DNA of 64,000 nucleotides from Notolepis coatsorum (taxonomy: Eukaryota > Chordata > Actinopteri > Aulopiformes > Paralepididae): positions 159,663,856 to 159,727,855 of the forward strand of contig OZ020587.1 in the NCBI GenBank assembly GCA_963971535.1, in the 5' to 3' direction. Shown one piece after another: positions 49,097-59,831 of this stretch; position 1 is the first letter of the stretch, and every line of letters begins with the position of its first letter. The position numbers and the translations under genes are program-made. Below the pieces are notes generated by a model, which saw nothing but the letters and a program-made list of their open reading frames with translations, had not been told where the DNA came from and ran no database searches.

Positions 49097-49510
49097 TATA
49101 GGGAGGTGTAGTGGTTACGTCATTGTTGTTTCTGGCCGGTCCACCTCACTTGAAATGGCAATGTATTTCCAATGGACACATTTCTAAATAGTCTCGTTTA
49201 AAACAAATAAAGCATGAACATTGGCATGAAGTACCTTTCTGTGCGTATTCATCCACAATCTATAGCTCAACATGAAACAATTCGCAATTAATCGTAAAAT
49301 AATTACATATAATTTTATTTCAACCAAAAATACTTAAACAATAATGTTAGTGATAGAAGGGAACTCATTTTGTGCAAAAATGGAACGCTTGCCAATGTTC
49401 ATGAGGCAGAATTATTACAATAGCCGATAATACATTTTCCCAATGATAAATCCCTATATGGGTGGACCTCGCGGGAAACTAAAGTGACGTCAGACTACAC
49501 CTCCCTATAG
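49097..49510. mobile_element. Miniature element with CTATAGGGAGGTGTAGT ends
   Basis: Inverted ends CTATAGGGAGGTGTAGTGG and CAGACTACACCTCCCTATAG. A partial, reversed copy of one arm is at 49641-49738, and an interrupted copy at 26053-26770. Superfamily unclear. Confidence 0.85.
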
Positions 49511-50045
49511 AGCTTCTATTTTAATTGAGTTTATATTCCATTTTATCTTATTCTACCATTTATTTTAAATCTAATTCCTTGTGTGTGTAAACTATGTGGC
49601 AACAAAGACCGTTCTGATTCAGATTCTGATAAAAGCACTCTATAGGGAGGTGTAGTCTGACATCACTTTGGACCGCCCGCGAGGTCCACTCGTATAGGGA
49701 TTTATCATTGGGAAAATGTATTATCGGCTATTGTAATAAAGTGCTTGAATTTAAAAAAAAAAAAAAAGTCAAGGCGTGGAATTCCTTGATCAAATTGTTC
49801 TGAATCAAGAAATAGCATTTGTTTTTTTTTATCTAAAGTGTAACTAATTGTCGGAAAGCCATAAATATTGGATCAGATTCCCCCCGCCAAAATAATTATA
49901 AACGCATTTAAAAGTGAATTGGATCCTTTTTAAATGAAAAATAGTGCTTGGAACAGTACTTGAAAGTCCTTGAATTTCATTTTGCAATGTCTGTGGGAAC
50001 CCTGCCACTACACCTCCCTATAAATGCACCATGTAACCATTTAAT
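49511..50045. other. Intron, partial miniature element, otherwise unclassified
   Basis: 49641-49738 is one arm of the preceding family. The rest is AT-rich and has no recognisable exon. GAGTTTATATTCCATTTTAT near 49527 looks like a retroposon tail. Confidence 0.5.
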
Positions 50046-50068
50046 TGTGTGTGTGTGTGTGTGTGTGT
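50046..50068 (+). repeat. (TG)n in the 3' splice site of the last slc25a12 exon
   Basis: About twelve TG units sit directly before TCCAG|T. No run of T or C longer than two follows them. Confidence 0.95.
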
Positions 50069-50072
50069 CCAG

Positions 50073-50295
50073 TCGCCCAGAAGGCTCGGCAGGGCCCATC
50101 GCCCCCAAGTCCAGGATAGCGGACATGCCCTCCGTGACCGAGGACCACGTGGGCGGCTACCGGCTGGCGGCCGCCACCTTCCTGGGGGTGGAGAGCAAGT
50201 TCGGTCTACACCTGCCCAAGTTCAAGCCCTCCTCCTCCGCCTCCCAGGAGCCAGCGGGCCCGGCCATGCCCGGAGAGGAGCCGCAGGCGGCCTAG
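50073..50295 (+). CDS. slc25a12: slc25a12 terminal exon and stop codon
   Basis: It completes the protein after the split codon [23 protein letters not shown], then [30 protein letters not shown] and a serine-, proline- and glutamate-rich end. TAG is at 50293-50295. PKSRIAD, GGYRLA.ATF and YLPKFK-like features match human SLC25A12 and differ from SLC25A13 (PKSRINLP, LPLFK). The last ~20 residues are lineage-specific. The acceptor CCAG ends at 50072 and is preceded by about twelve TG repeats instead of a usual pyrimidine tract. The C-terminal segment packs under the EF-hand domain in known aspartate-glutamate carrier structures. Confidence 0.95.
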
Positions 50296-50694
50296 AGCCG
50301 TCCCTCCCTCCCTCCCTCCATCTTCACGGCGACCGTGAGGCCCGCATGCACCTCACGCTCCTCCCTTCATCCATCCAAAAAATGTGACCGGGCCCCCCGT
50401 GCGGTAAGAGGCTCACGTCTGGAGGTCCGACCGCGAGAACATCCATGAAATGTCCCCCCCCCCCGCCGCCCCCTCTTTTCTCCATTATCAGTTTGAATGT
50501 TTAACCCTTTCACGACCACACAACAAAGGGTTAACACTTTCACTACAGGTTAACCTTTTCACGACCACACAACAAAGGGTTAACACTTTCACTACCACAC
50601 TACAGAAGGTTAACCTTTCACTACCACACTACAGAAGGTTAACCTTTCATTACCACTACAGACTGTTAACCAGTAGTGAAAGGGTTAACATAAT
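50296..50694 (+). other. slc25a12 3' UTR start and TTAACC-type repeats
   Basis: After the stop codon, GC-rich UTR-like sequence runs to about 50490. Then about six imperfect copies of AACCTTTCACTACCACACTA AND GAAGGTTAACC follow. The transcript end is not determined. Confidence 0.65.
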
Positions 50695-51660
50695 TAGAGA
50701 TGCACGATAATTATCGGGCCGATATCAGCAATTATGACGTCATCCCGATAAACTCGATAACGTTATTGATAGCTCCGATAACATATAATACATTTTTTGG
50801 TTAAAAGAAATCCGGTGTGGGTGGATTTGGATGAAGGGCGCTTGTTTTTATTATAGCCTCCTCCCGTTTTGCCAGTACTGTGGTAAAACTGATAGCGTGT
50901 GGTTTAGGAACAGGGAGTTTTTCACAAATCGAGCGCTCCCTTTCTTGGCTGTGACGTAGTCACGTTACATTCGGAGACAGACAGTCGATCTGCCAATTAC
51001 GTCCCACGGCTTGCACCCACCTCTTCTTCTTACCACCAATCAGAAGCTCTCGTTCGTTTATTTACCTCCGGATTGTCAGCCATTACTCTACTCGGAGCTA
51101 ACGTTATCTCCCCGCCAGCCACATTGACAAGTACGAGCGCTTATACATTACTGGCAAATGTCTTGTTGCACTTGTGGCAACGAGTGTTGTCAGCATCGAC
51201 TTTAGTAAAATAGACCCAGACTTTTGAACATTTCGTTCTCTCCGCCATTATGAGAGCAGAGCTGTCTGTACTGAGTCGGCAGCGCAGCACCCGTGTGAGT
51301 GAGTGTGTGTGTGTGAGTGAGTGTGTGTGTGTGTGGGAGGGAGCCCGCTCGCAGGCAGAGACAGAGGCAGGAGAGATAATAGACAATGGCCAACAAGATT
51401 AGTTTGCGACGTTTAAATTCCTCAAAAAAAACCTCCATAATTTCTCGAGTACCGATAGCAGTACCGATGACGTCGGAGCTTATAAATACTAAAAAAAAAA
51501 TTAAATAAAAAAATGTGATAAAAAATATATATATATATATATATATACAGTTAAAAAAAATATTATAATTCAATAAATATCGGTTATCGGTATCGGTATC
51601 GGCTTGAGGAGCATAAAGTTATCGGTATCGGTGTCAAAAAATCAATATCGTGCATCCCTA
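50695..51660 (-). mobile_element. hAT transposon derivative retaining a BED zinc finger
   Basis: Ends TAGAGATGCACGATAATTA and ...CAATATCGTGCATCCCTA, 966 bp. Perfect 8-bp target duplication AACATAAT (50687-50694, 51661-51668). On the minus strand 51248-51141 encodes MAERTKCSKVWVYFTKVDAD and NTRCHKCNKTFASNV, the first half of a BED-type zinc finger (Trp/Tyr/Phe and C..C) as at the N-terminus of hAT transposases. The catalytic body is gone, so this is an internal-deletion derivative with its first coding part left. Confidence 0.92.
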
Positions 51661-52364
51661 AACATAATAGTGTGGTAGTGAAAGGGTTTAACCTTCTATA
51701 GTGTGGTAGTGAAAGGGATAAGAACACATTTACTGTAAAAGCTAACAGTTATAGTATCTCTAAATAGTAAAAACCTGACTGCCAAGGTGTTAAAAATGCA
51801 GCCAAACTTTAGATTGGATTTTCAGTTTTTCTGAGACTTGAGGTTTAACTCCATTCAAATAAGCACATCGTCTTCAAATATTTTCAGATGTCAATGTATG
51901 ACACACATCATTTGAAAGCTTACATTCTGTACGTTCACACTCTGTAAAAAGGGAGACTTGTGCCACGAACTGCTGGGCTCGGTCACATGTAATGGTTTTA
52001 TTATTTAAAGGATTTTTTATTGAATAAAAATGGAGCCACGCCCGTTTCATTTCTATACATTTGAACGACTGAATGCTGCATGAATAGTACTACAGGCTTT
52101 GGGTTTTTCCTTCTTCTTCTCCCCCTCCCTCTTGCGTAGCTTGCACAATCTTACTGTATATATTGTACTTCTCTGCGAAGGGATGGCCTTTATGGAGAGA
52201 CTGTTACCCACGTTTCTCTGCGTGTTGGGAAGAGAGATTGACATTTCAGCCACTTGGGAGAATGTTGTACAAATGGTTTTCAAAAAGTGTTTGGAAATCA
52301 TGCCCAGGGTTCTCGGGGGGGGGGGGGGGGAAATAATTTAAATGTATTTATTGTATTTTGTTGA

Positions 52365-52370
52365 AATAAA
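52365..52370 (+). terminator. Possible slc25a12 polyadenylation signal
   Basis: AATAAA in TTGAAATAAAACATC, followed by T- and GT-rich sequence (TTGTTCTCCGTTTTGTTTCT). Another AATAAA is at 52023-52028. Both are about 2 kb past the stop and neither can be confirmed from sequence alone. Confidence 0.3.
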
Positions 52371-53034
52371 ACATCAAAATTGATTTTCTCTTGTTCTCCG
52401 TTTTGTTTCTACTGTGTTGAAAAGTACATTCACAGATTTGACAACCCACGCTTTGGAGGTTCTTAAGAACAAGGACACAGAAGAACGAGACTTAAGGTTA
52501 ATTTACCATCACATACAATATATATATATATGAAATCATTCAGTAGATACAGCGTAATGGTATCGTTTCCTCAGGTATCGAGTGGAATGGTCTCTAGATT
52601 TAAAAGCAGCTGAACCGACAGCCGCAATGGTAAACTTGATTTATGGGGCATTACATATAGAGGTATAAAGACATTCGGATTGAGTAAAAATGACATTTAT
52701 ATTTATTTCTGTAACCATTTCCATACGTACTGACTCCCACTGTAGTGTATACAAAGATGTGGTACAGAGGATTAAAGGTTCAGGACATTTAGTAGCCCAT
52801 CCTATCCATCACTTAATTATTCGTTATTATTTAAAACCACTACTCTCAAAAGTTATTTGAAATTATTTGGTTACTTGTCATTGGTTATGACAGCTATGAA
52901 GGGTACAGCGGCATGATGGCTGTTCTGCGCTCAGAGTGGTGTCGCACGATAATCCGTTCATCTGCACCGGCTTTTTTTTACCGACAAGAACGCTACAGAT
53001 TGGTCGGCGATGACATTTTTCCAGAAAGAGAACG

Positions 53035-53040
53035 TTTATT
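53035..53040 (-). terminator. Possible dync1i2 polyadenylation signal
   Basis: TTTATT on + (AATAAA on the minus strand, in TTTTCAATAAACGTTC) about 1.5 kb past the dync1i2 stop. Unconfirmed. Confidence 0.3.
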
Positions 53041-54511
53041 GAAAAGGTTTTGACACCAGAGAACATGTTGAGAGTCCAGACAGGACAGGCTTCTAGGAAC
53101 CATGAACCTTCCCTTTAAACCGCATCATGCGGAAGTACAAATATATTCGGATTGAGGCAAAATAATTTCTTTTATATCTTACAGGCATCATCGTCGTCTT
53201 GGATTTATAGCCTTGGCGGCAGACTTGATTTAAGCGCATCAGGAGGTACAACAAAGACATTCGGATGGAGGAAAAAGGTTTTGAAACTTTACAAACAAGT
53301 GGACATTTAGATAATCTATCCTAGAGGAGAGAAAGAGAAAACATAACAAGCTACGTTATAATGAGATGTTTACATTCTTGGGTGTACAGTAGTAAGGATG
53401 GAGTCGAGCTAATCGGCACAGATCAAGAGATGAAGAGCGGCTTATGAGTAATTATGATGAGTACATAAGTACATTATCAAGAGTACATACTGTTTGATGA
53501 GTACATATCATGAGTACATAATGATGAGTACAGATCATGAGTACATATGATGAGTACATGTCATTCATGACAGCAGATACAGGTGTGAAGTGGATACAGC
53601 TCTTGTGAAACTGAACCAAAAAGCTAATGCCCACCACAGCACTAAGTCTGTACAATAGACGATACTATACTGCCCTGCAGAAGCTAACCACGGTAACTAC
53701 GCCAACACTTAAAAATTGGCTTTAAAGTTCTTTGACGATCCAGTGATTTTGTAGTTACTGCCATTCTTTATACCCCCTTTTCTCTGAAATAGAGCGTGAT
53801 TGAACTCTGAGACTGTCAAAAGATAAAACAGATATTGAGAAGTTCAATTTCAAATTGCAGTTACCGCGGTTAGCTTCTGGAGGGCAGAATACTATACAGT
53901 AGTCTCTACTGTACACTAGACTGGAGACATGTGGGATTTTCTCAATCGACTATACAATTGACCCTTCAAGTTTAAGGCATCTGGTTGAGTATTCTTTTTG
54001 TATTCTCTTCCATTTTTTTTATAAGAACAATTGACCATATTCACACGGCGGCCATTTTGCTCTTACGTCACTGGGAAACGGGGTGGGGAAAAAAGGAAAC
54101 CCCCACCTGAGCTTGGGAGCGGCCGCGCGCGTGCGAATACGGTCAAACTTTTGTTTTGTAATCCCGAGTATGGCTTTTGTCTCTGGAAGTGTGTGTGTGT
54201 GTGCGGTCGGTCAGTCGACCAGCCCCGTCGCTCCCCTCGTCCCCACGGAGGTCTGACCCTGGATCAGCGCCGCTGACGGCGAGAAGCGACCCAAGAAGAA
54301 CCGCTGGAACAAATCTACAACTACCAAGAAAAATATGTCCACTCCCCTCTCTCGCACGTTCGTCGGTTCGCCTCTCCTCCTCCTCCTCCTCCGACGTAAC
54401 GTCCAATCAGAAAGGGTCTCCATATTAAACAAGCACGCCCCCCCCCCCCCCCCCCCGCCCCCCCACCTCTGGTCCCCCCCTATAATGTCATTTCCATGGC
54501 GACCGGCCCGA

Positions 54512-54625
54512 TCAGGCGGCCAGGCGCTGGGCCGCCAGCTCTTCGGCGTCGTCCCGGTTCTCGTTGATCTCCGCCAGGGTCCGCACGAAGCGGGTCCACT
54601 CGTCGCTCCGCGGAACGGCGATTTG
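54512..54625 (-). CDS. dync1i2: dync1i2 terminal exon and stop codon
   Basis: It encodes [20 protein letters not shown], then [17 protein letters not shown] and TGA (54514-54512). It matches the human DYNC1I2 C-terminus [20 protein letters not shown] and NANRADAEEEAATRIPA. DYNC1I1 lacks the QI and reads LAVPHNDEW. The product is the intermediate chain of the cytoplasmic dynein 1 motor, which binds the heavy chain through its WD-repeat propeller and dynactin through its N-terminus. Acceptor CTAG at 54629-54626; phase 0. The exon is intact. Confidence 0.96.
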   Translation of the reverse strand, partial: QIAVPRSDEWTRFVRTLAEINENRDDAEELAAQRLAA

Positions 54626-55712
54626 CTAGAGGAGGGGGAGGAGCCACAAGAGACGAGTTTAGTTCCAAACAACACAGAACCCGAGTATAGTCGGGTTTTT
54701 CCGATAGTTTATTGCTTTTTTCTTTTATTCGATTTTTTTTTATTCCATACCATGGACCTCGGTGGATCATTGGGACTCATTCTGAGACGCAGAGAGTGCA
54801 ATGTCGGCCGAATCCTGCTAGGTGGCAGTATCGCCCACCCTTTGAAACCTTATTTCACACTGTGTGTTACATTATATATAGTCCGGGCAGAGAATTTGGA
54901 CTCAGGCAAGTGAATCGCTTCATCCAAGCACTTTGGAACGTGTTCAGCACACTTTTGTGCCATTTCATGTCAGGGACCCGATGGACATCAATACTGGAAA
55001 CCGCGATCAGACAATTGGAATATTATTTTTGGCATACCTCCTAGTAAAGGTAAGGACTATATGACATCAATCCTACTTTGATCCAACAATGATTTCAATG
55101 ATGCAATCTATGGATTGCAACGATCATTATGTTACGTACTCCAAAACGTATGCCGTTGCTGACGTAAACAAAAAACGACCCCCCCCCCCCCCTTGATGCA
55201 TTCATGATACCTATTATATACCTCTGATTTGGAAACAGTAGCATGTCCAGGCGAGCAACGCGAACGCCTTTAGCAAAATTCACAAAGCGCTCCATAAAGC
55301 AGCTTCCAGGAATTAACCAGGATCACTCTGAAACTATACAATATTCACCACGGGATAACACGCGAACGTATACATGAAAAAATGTAAAATCTTTTTTACA
55401 TGTTGGACGAGAGATAGTGACTGTCAAATGAGCCATAGTATTGTCTCCATAGCTATAATATAAATATAGCTCTGCAAACATTGTGACGCATCGTGAAAAT
55501 GCCTATTTTTTAAAGCGTGGCCCATTGACTACAAGTATGGAGATAATGGCTGGCGCTGAAAGTGTTAAAGGTGCCGTAAGCGGTATTCTTTTGTTCGGAT
55601 GAGTGTTAAGTAGCTCTACATTCTGACAGAAAGGTAATAGAAGAAAGACATGAATATAGGCAATACAATTTGATCTGAATATTAAAATATGAGAAAAATA
55701 AACAGTGTAAAC
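54626..55712 (-). other. dync1i2 intron, few recognisable repeats
   Basis: C homopolymer at 55180-55192 and AT-rich sequence. 55565-55640 is a partial copy of the AAGGTGC(T)GTAAG miniature element. No exon seen. Confidence 0.6.
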
Positions 55713-56257
55713 TAGGGCTGTCAGTTTATCGCGTTAATTAGATTAATTAATTACACAGCAAATTATCGCGTTATGAAATGTAACTCAAAATTAATAAAAA
55801 AAAATATATAATTTTTTTTTATCTCCCATAAGAACGTAGAATACACATTTACAGACTTTTTTTAATATGACCATTTGCATGTTCTTGGTATCTGATTCTA
55901 GGGAATCTATGGATCTCAGTGTCAGAAATACTGTGTCTGTTATAGGCTTGAGTAAATTGTAATGAACCAAATGAGAATATCAATTACATTTCTTTTTTTA
56001 TCTTTGACTGTGAATAACACCATGCTAAAATGTACCAGACCTAAAAAAATCTAAGCAAATGAATAAATGGAAGATGATTAAACAGAAGGTTTTGTAGATA
56101 CAGTACTGAATTCTGCCATCCGGACACATGCAATTTGAAATATGATTATAGAATATAGAATATCAGGCCTAAAATGGTTATGCGATTAAAATGAGATTAA
56201 TTAATTACAAATCCTGTAATTAATTAGATAATTTTTTTGAATCGCCTGAGAGCACTA
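55713..56257. mobile_element. hAT-like miniature element (TAGGGCTGTCAG)
   Basis: Ends TAGGGCTGTCAGTTTATCGC and ...AATCGCCTGAGAGCACTA, 545 bp. Perfect 8-bp target duplication GTGTAAAC (55705-55712, 56258-56265). The host repeat is uninterrupted at 30160-30300 (GTGTAAACAAAGGTGCAGAT), which confirms the insertion. Confidence 0.93.
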
Positions 56258-56477
56258 GTGTAAACAAAGGTATAGATGGGGGTCTGTGAGCCCCATCGGT
56301 TATATTATACCTATACCATTGTAAATAATGGTATATATACAATGATAAATACAATGAAATCCATCGTATCATCTCATAATGTGAAATAAAATAAGCAGTT
56401 TTTCTTAATTTCTTGAAAACTGACTTTCCACACTTTTGCTCTATCCAGCAGTGGTGGTATATTAAATACAATTATTT

Positions 56478-56783
56478 TTAAAGCTGCAGTAAGTGGGCAT
56501 TTAAATATATATTTTTTTAATTAGGTGTTAAATAGGTCTACATTTCGACAGCCATCACTGAGAGTGTTTACTGCAGAGCAGGAGGGACTGGGAGACCCAT
56601 GTTACTGACCAGACACTATATCAGTGATGGCTGTTTACTGCAGAGCGGAGGGACTGGGAGACCCATGTTACTGACCAGACACTATATCAGTGATGGCTGT
56701 CGGAATGTAGAGCTATTTAACACTTATTTTAACATGTAGACTGCTTGTTTTAACAAAGAAAATACCACTTACAGCACCTTTAA
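56478..56783. mobile_element. Miniature palindromic DNA element (short form)
   Basis: Arms TTAAAGCTGCAGTAAGTGG and ...ACCACTTACAGCACCTTTAA. It contains CATCACTGAGAGTG and two inverse 66-bp units. Unexpanded relative of 14696-16470. Confidence 0.85.
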
Positions 56784-56934
56784 CAGCCAATAGCTGACAG
56801 ACATTATCCACTCTCTAACGACCCTGAGGACCAGGTCTGGTGCTGATCCAAGTCCTCTTCTATGTGTCTATACCGAACACTGTGACCTCATTTCCTTCTT
56901 CTAAATTCATGCTATATTATGTTATTATGTTATT

Positions 56935-57045
56935 TGATACTATCTTGTCTAGCACAGTCTCTGGAGCGTAACAGTAAGAAGCATTTTGTATGAAAGTATT
57001 CTGTACTTCTGTATGACAACTATTAAAGAACTTGAACTTGAACTT
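56935..57045 (-). mobile_element. LINE 3' tail fragment, minus strand
   Basis: Complement of the tail seen at 33780-33880: TTTTGTATGAAAGTATTCTG and TGTATGACAACTATTAAAGA, ending in (CTTGAA)-like repeats. Confidence 0.75.
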
Positions 57046-57237
57046 CACCACAACTGACCTGTTTTTATATATATATATATAAATCGGAATGGAATGAGAT
57101 TTGGGTAACCGTTCTTTCTTTTCTTTGTTTTGGAACATGTCCATGAAATCTGATCGGCATACAAACAATTACACTTACAATCGCAGTACAATCAGACAAA
57201 GCTCCGGCACAGAGCTCGGAGAGATCACTCTACTCAC

Positions 57238-57363
57238 CTCTCCAACATCGTAGACCAGGATCTGTCCATCCGAGTCGCCCACAGCGATCTCTCTGCCAGA
57301 ATAAGCCCATCGGACCCTGTTGAGCGCTGGGTTCCCCTCCACCGTGACGCTGGCTGTCGGGAC
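57238..57363 (-). CDS. dync1i2: dync1i2 exon, WD-repeat propeller
   Basis: This 126-bp (42-codon) exon encodes [20 protein letters not shown], then [20 protein letters not shown] and GE. It matches human DYNC1I2 [24 protein letters not shown]1I1 has [20 protein letters not shown], so the I2 identity is clear. It forms the last WD blade. Acceptor TTCCAG at 57369-57364; donor GTGAGT from 57237 down. Phase 0 at both ends. A 35-bp array repeating the acceptor lies immediately upstream. Confidence 0.97.
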
Positions 57364-57384
57364 CTGGAACGATATCACCACCGT

Positions 57385-57880
57385 GTCAGACAAAAAGGAA
57401 CAACCTGGAACAACATCACGTCAGACAAGAAGGAACAACCTGGAACAACATCACGTCAGACAAGAAGGAACAACCTGGAACAACATCACGTCAGACAAGA
57501 AGGAACAACCTGGAACAACATCACGTCAGACAAGAAGGAACAACCTGGAACAACATCACGTCAGACAAGAAGGAACAACCTGGAACAACATCACGTCAGA
57601 CAAGAAGGAACAACCTGGAACAACATCACGTCAGACAAGAAGGAACAACCTGGAACAACATCACGTCAGACAAGAAGGAACAACCTGGAACAACATCACG
57701 TCAGACAAGAAGGAACAACCTGGAACAACATCACGTCAGACAAGAAGGAACAACCTGGAACAACATCACGTCAGACAAGAAGGAACAACCTGGAACAACA
57801 TCACGTCAGACAAGAAGGAACAACCTGGAACAACATCACGTCAGACAAGAAGGAACAACCTGGAACAACATCATCACCAA
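57385..57880 (-). repeat. 35-bp minisatellite repeating an acceptor-like segment of dync1i2
   Basis: Fourteen near-identical 35-bp units (GTCAGACAAGAAGGAACAAC CTGGAACAAC ATCAC on +). On the gene strand each reads GTCTGACGTGATGTTGTTCC then AGGTTG. The real acceptor reads GTCTGACACGGTGGTGATAT then CGTTCCAG|GT, so each unit holds a TTCCAG|GT resembling the genuine 3' splice site. Two more partial units lie at 58411-58495, beyond a LINE insertion. Confidence 0.95.
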
Positions 57881-57883
57881 CAT

Positions 57884-58317
57884 CACCAGCAGTGCAAAAG
57901 AGCGCTGCTAGGATCCTGATGGGAGTGCGGAAATACCACCACATCACTCCCATCCTCAAGTCCCTTCACTGGCTCCCTGTCTCACTCAGGATCGAGTTCA
58001 AAGTCTCCCTGCTCACTCACCAGTGACTCTACGGAAACTCATCTTTTTAATAGAGACTTTTGTTGATTTTTATCTAGTTTTATTATGTGTGTGTTTTTTT
58101 TTTACCAGTTTCAGCCCTTCTTGTTTTATGTTTTTTTTTCCTACTCCTTACTAGTTTTAGTCTTGCTTATTTTACATTATCTTTTTTTACTCTCTTGCTA
58201 GCTTTTATGTTCTTTTACAATGTAGCGCTTTGAGATTTGCTCCACAACTATAAAGCACCCTACAAATCAAATATATTATTATTATTATTATTATTATTAT
58301 TGTTATTGTTATTGTTA

Positions 58318-58408
<91 letters not shown>

Positions 58409-58410
58409 CA
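57884..58410 (+). mobile_element. 5'-truncated L2-like LINE with (ATT)n tail
   Basis: Encodes KRAAARILMGVRKYHHITP then LKSLHWLPVSLRIEFKVSLL, the conserved C-terminal part of fish LINE ORF2 proteins, up to TGA. A 3' UTR with TACAATGTAGCGCTTTGAG and (ATT)n from 58268 to 58408 follows. It is inserted in the 35-bp array, which resumes after it. Confidence 0.85.
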
Positions 58411-58620
58411 TCAGACAAGAAGGAACATCACCACCATGTCAGACAAGAAGGAACAACCTGGAACAACACCACGTCAGACAAGACAGAGAAATCTGGGCAA
58501 AAGTAATGGAAAGAGAGCGTAACTGATACATTGAGATACAGTAGAAACATGTAGACGATACACATGTACAGAGCTGTAACTGTAACAGTGTTACTACTGT
58601 AGTTACTACTGTACCGTTAC

Positions 58621-59016
58621 TACGGGTGTAACGATGCGACCTCACAGCGATTAATTTCGATTACGATTATTCAGGCAACGATTCAATGCATCATGAAATC
58701 TCTTCATTTGACCACGATTTCGATTCGATTCGATTCAATTAGATTCATTTTCGATTCATTTTCTATCAGTTAATTCCCCCAAAGAATTTGAATACACAAA
58801 TGTGGCTGGGGGAACTGATTCACTCAGCATGAATGGACTATAGGTCAATAAAAACAATACACACAACAACAAAAAAACATAAAAAAAATATATATATATA
58901 TTTAATTTAGATTAATTTAGATTGTAATCGATTCTAACATATTTAAATCGATTGCAGTTGAATCGTCACATTAGAATCGATGCATTTCGATTAATCGATG
59001 CATCGTTACACCCCTA
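58621..59016. mobile_element. hAT-like miniature element (TACGGGTGTAACGATG)
   Basis: Ends TACGGGTGTAACGATGCGAC and ...GATGCATCGTTACACCCCTA, 396 bp. 8-bp target duplication ACCGTTAC (58613-58620, 59017-59024). The interior is rich in TCGATT motifs. Confidence 0.92.
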
Positions 59017-59095
59017 ACCGTTACTACTGTACCGTTACCACTGTAGTGTTCCGTCTTGGTGAGAGAGAGTGGACTTTATTATGATTATTATTTAC

Positions 59096-59236
59096 CTCCG
59101 TGTCATTGTTGAGGTTCCACAAGTCAAGATGGCCGACTCCGTCCACGCAGGCGAAGAGCGCAGGGTGGGAGGGGGACCACATGGCGTCGTACACGTAGTC
59201 AGAGTTGTCCTCGAAGGAGTACAGCGGCTTGTTGTT
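59096..59236 (-). CDS. dync1i2: dync1i2 exon, WD-repeat propeller
   Basis: This 141-bp (47-codon) exon encodes [20 protein letters not shown], then [20 protein letters not shown] and NLNNDTE. It matches the human DYNC1I2 block [20 protein letters not shown]. It contains a WD-type blade ending LDLWNL. Acceptor CAG at 59239-59237; donor GTAAAT from 59095 down. Phase 0 at both ends. Intact. Confidence 0.97.
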
Positions 59237-59339
59237 CTGGAGGGGGAGGAGTCACACAACTTAACCCTTTCACCGCCGCACTACCAAAACGGTTAACCCT
59301 TTCACAGAAGGTACAGAAGGTTAACCCTTTCACAGACAG

Positions 59340-59796
59340 GCAGATACCTTGGTGCTCCACAGACGGACGGACAGACAGGCAGACAGACATACAGACAGGC
59401 AGACAGACATACAGCACCCAGACAGACAGAGAGACAGACAGACAGCACCCAGACAGACAGACAGAGATACAGACAGACAGACAGGCAGACAGACAGACAT
59501 ACAGACAGGCAGACAGAGAGACAGACAGACATACAGACAGACAGAGAGACAGACATACAGAGATACAGACAGACAGGCAGACAGACAGGCAGGCAGACAT
59601 GCAGACAGACAGGCAGGCAGGCAGACAGACAGACAGGCAGGCAGGCAGGCAGACATACATACTGACAGACAGGCAGACAGACATACAGCACCCAGACAGA
59701 CAGAGAGACAGACAGACAGCACCCAGACAGACAGACAGAGATACAGACAGACAAACAGGCAGACAGACAGACATACAGACAGGCAGACAGGCAGAC

Positions 59797-59831
<35 letters not shown>

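Larger units (their letters stand above)
51669..54511. other. Region between slc25a12 and dync1i2: 3' UTRs and intergenic
   Basis: Mostly non-repetitive AT-rich sequence. 51670-51720 has TTAACC-type repeats, a G run lies at 52314-52330, and 53450-53560 has short ATGAGTACATA repeats. No coding exon seen. It should hold the converging 3' UTRs of slc25a12 (+) and dync1i2 (-). Confidence 0.6.

Noticed and set aside
50049-50387. Alternative + frame over the last slc25a12 exon
   Set aside because: A shadow of the true frame. It lacks homology and starts inside the TG repeat.
57320-57919. Regular 35-bp repeats that might suggest a CRISPR array
   Set aside because: The units are contiguous with no spacers, in a vertebrate intron next to a dync1i2 exon.
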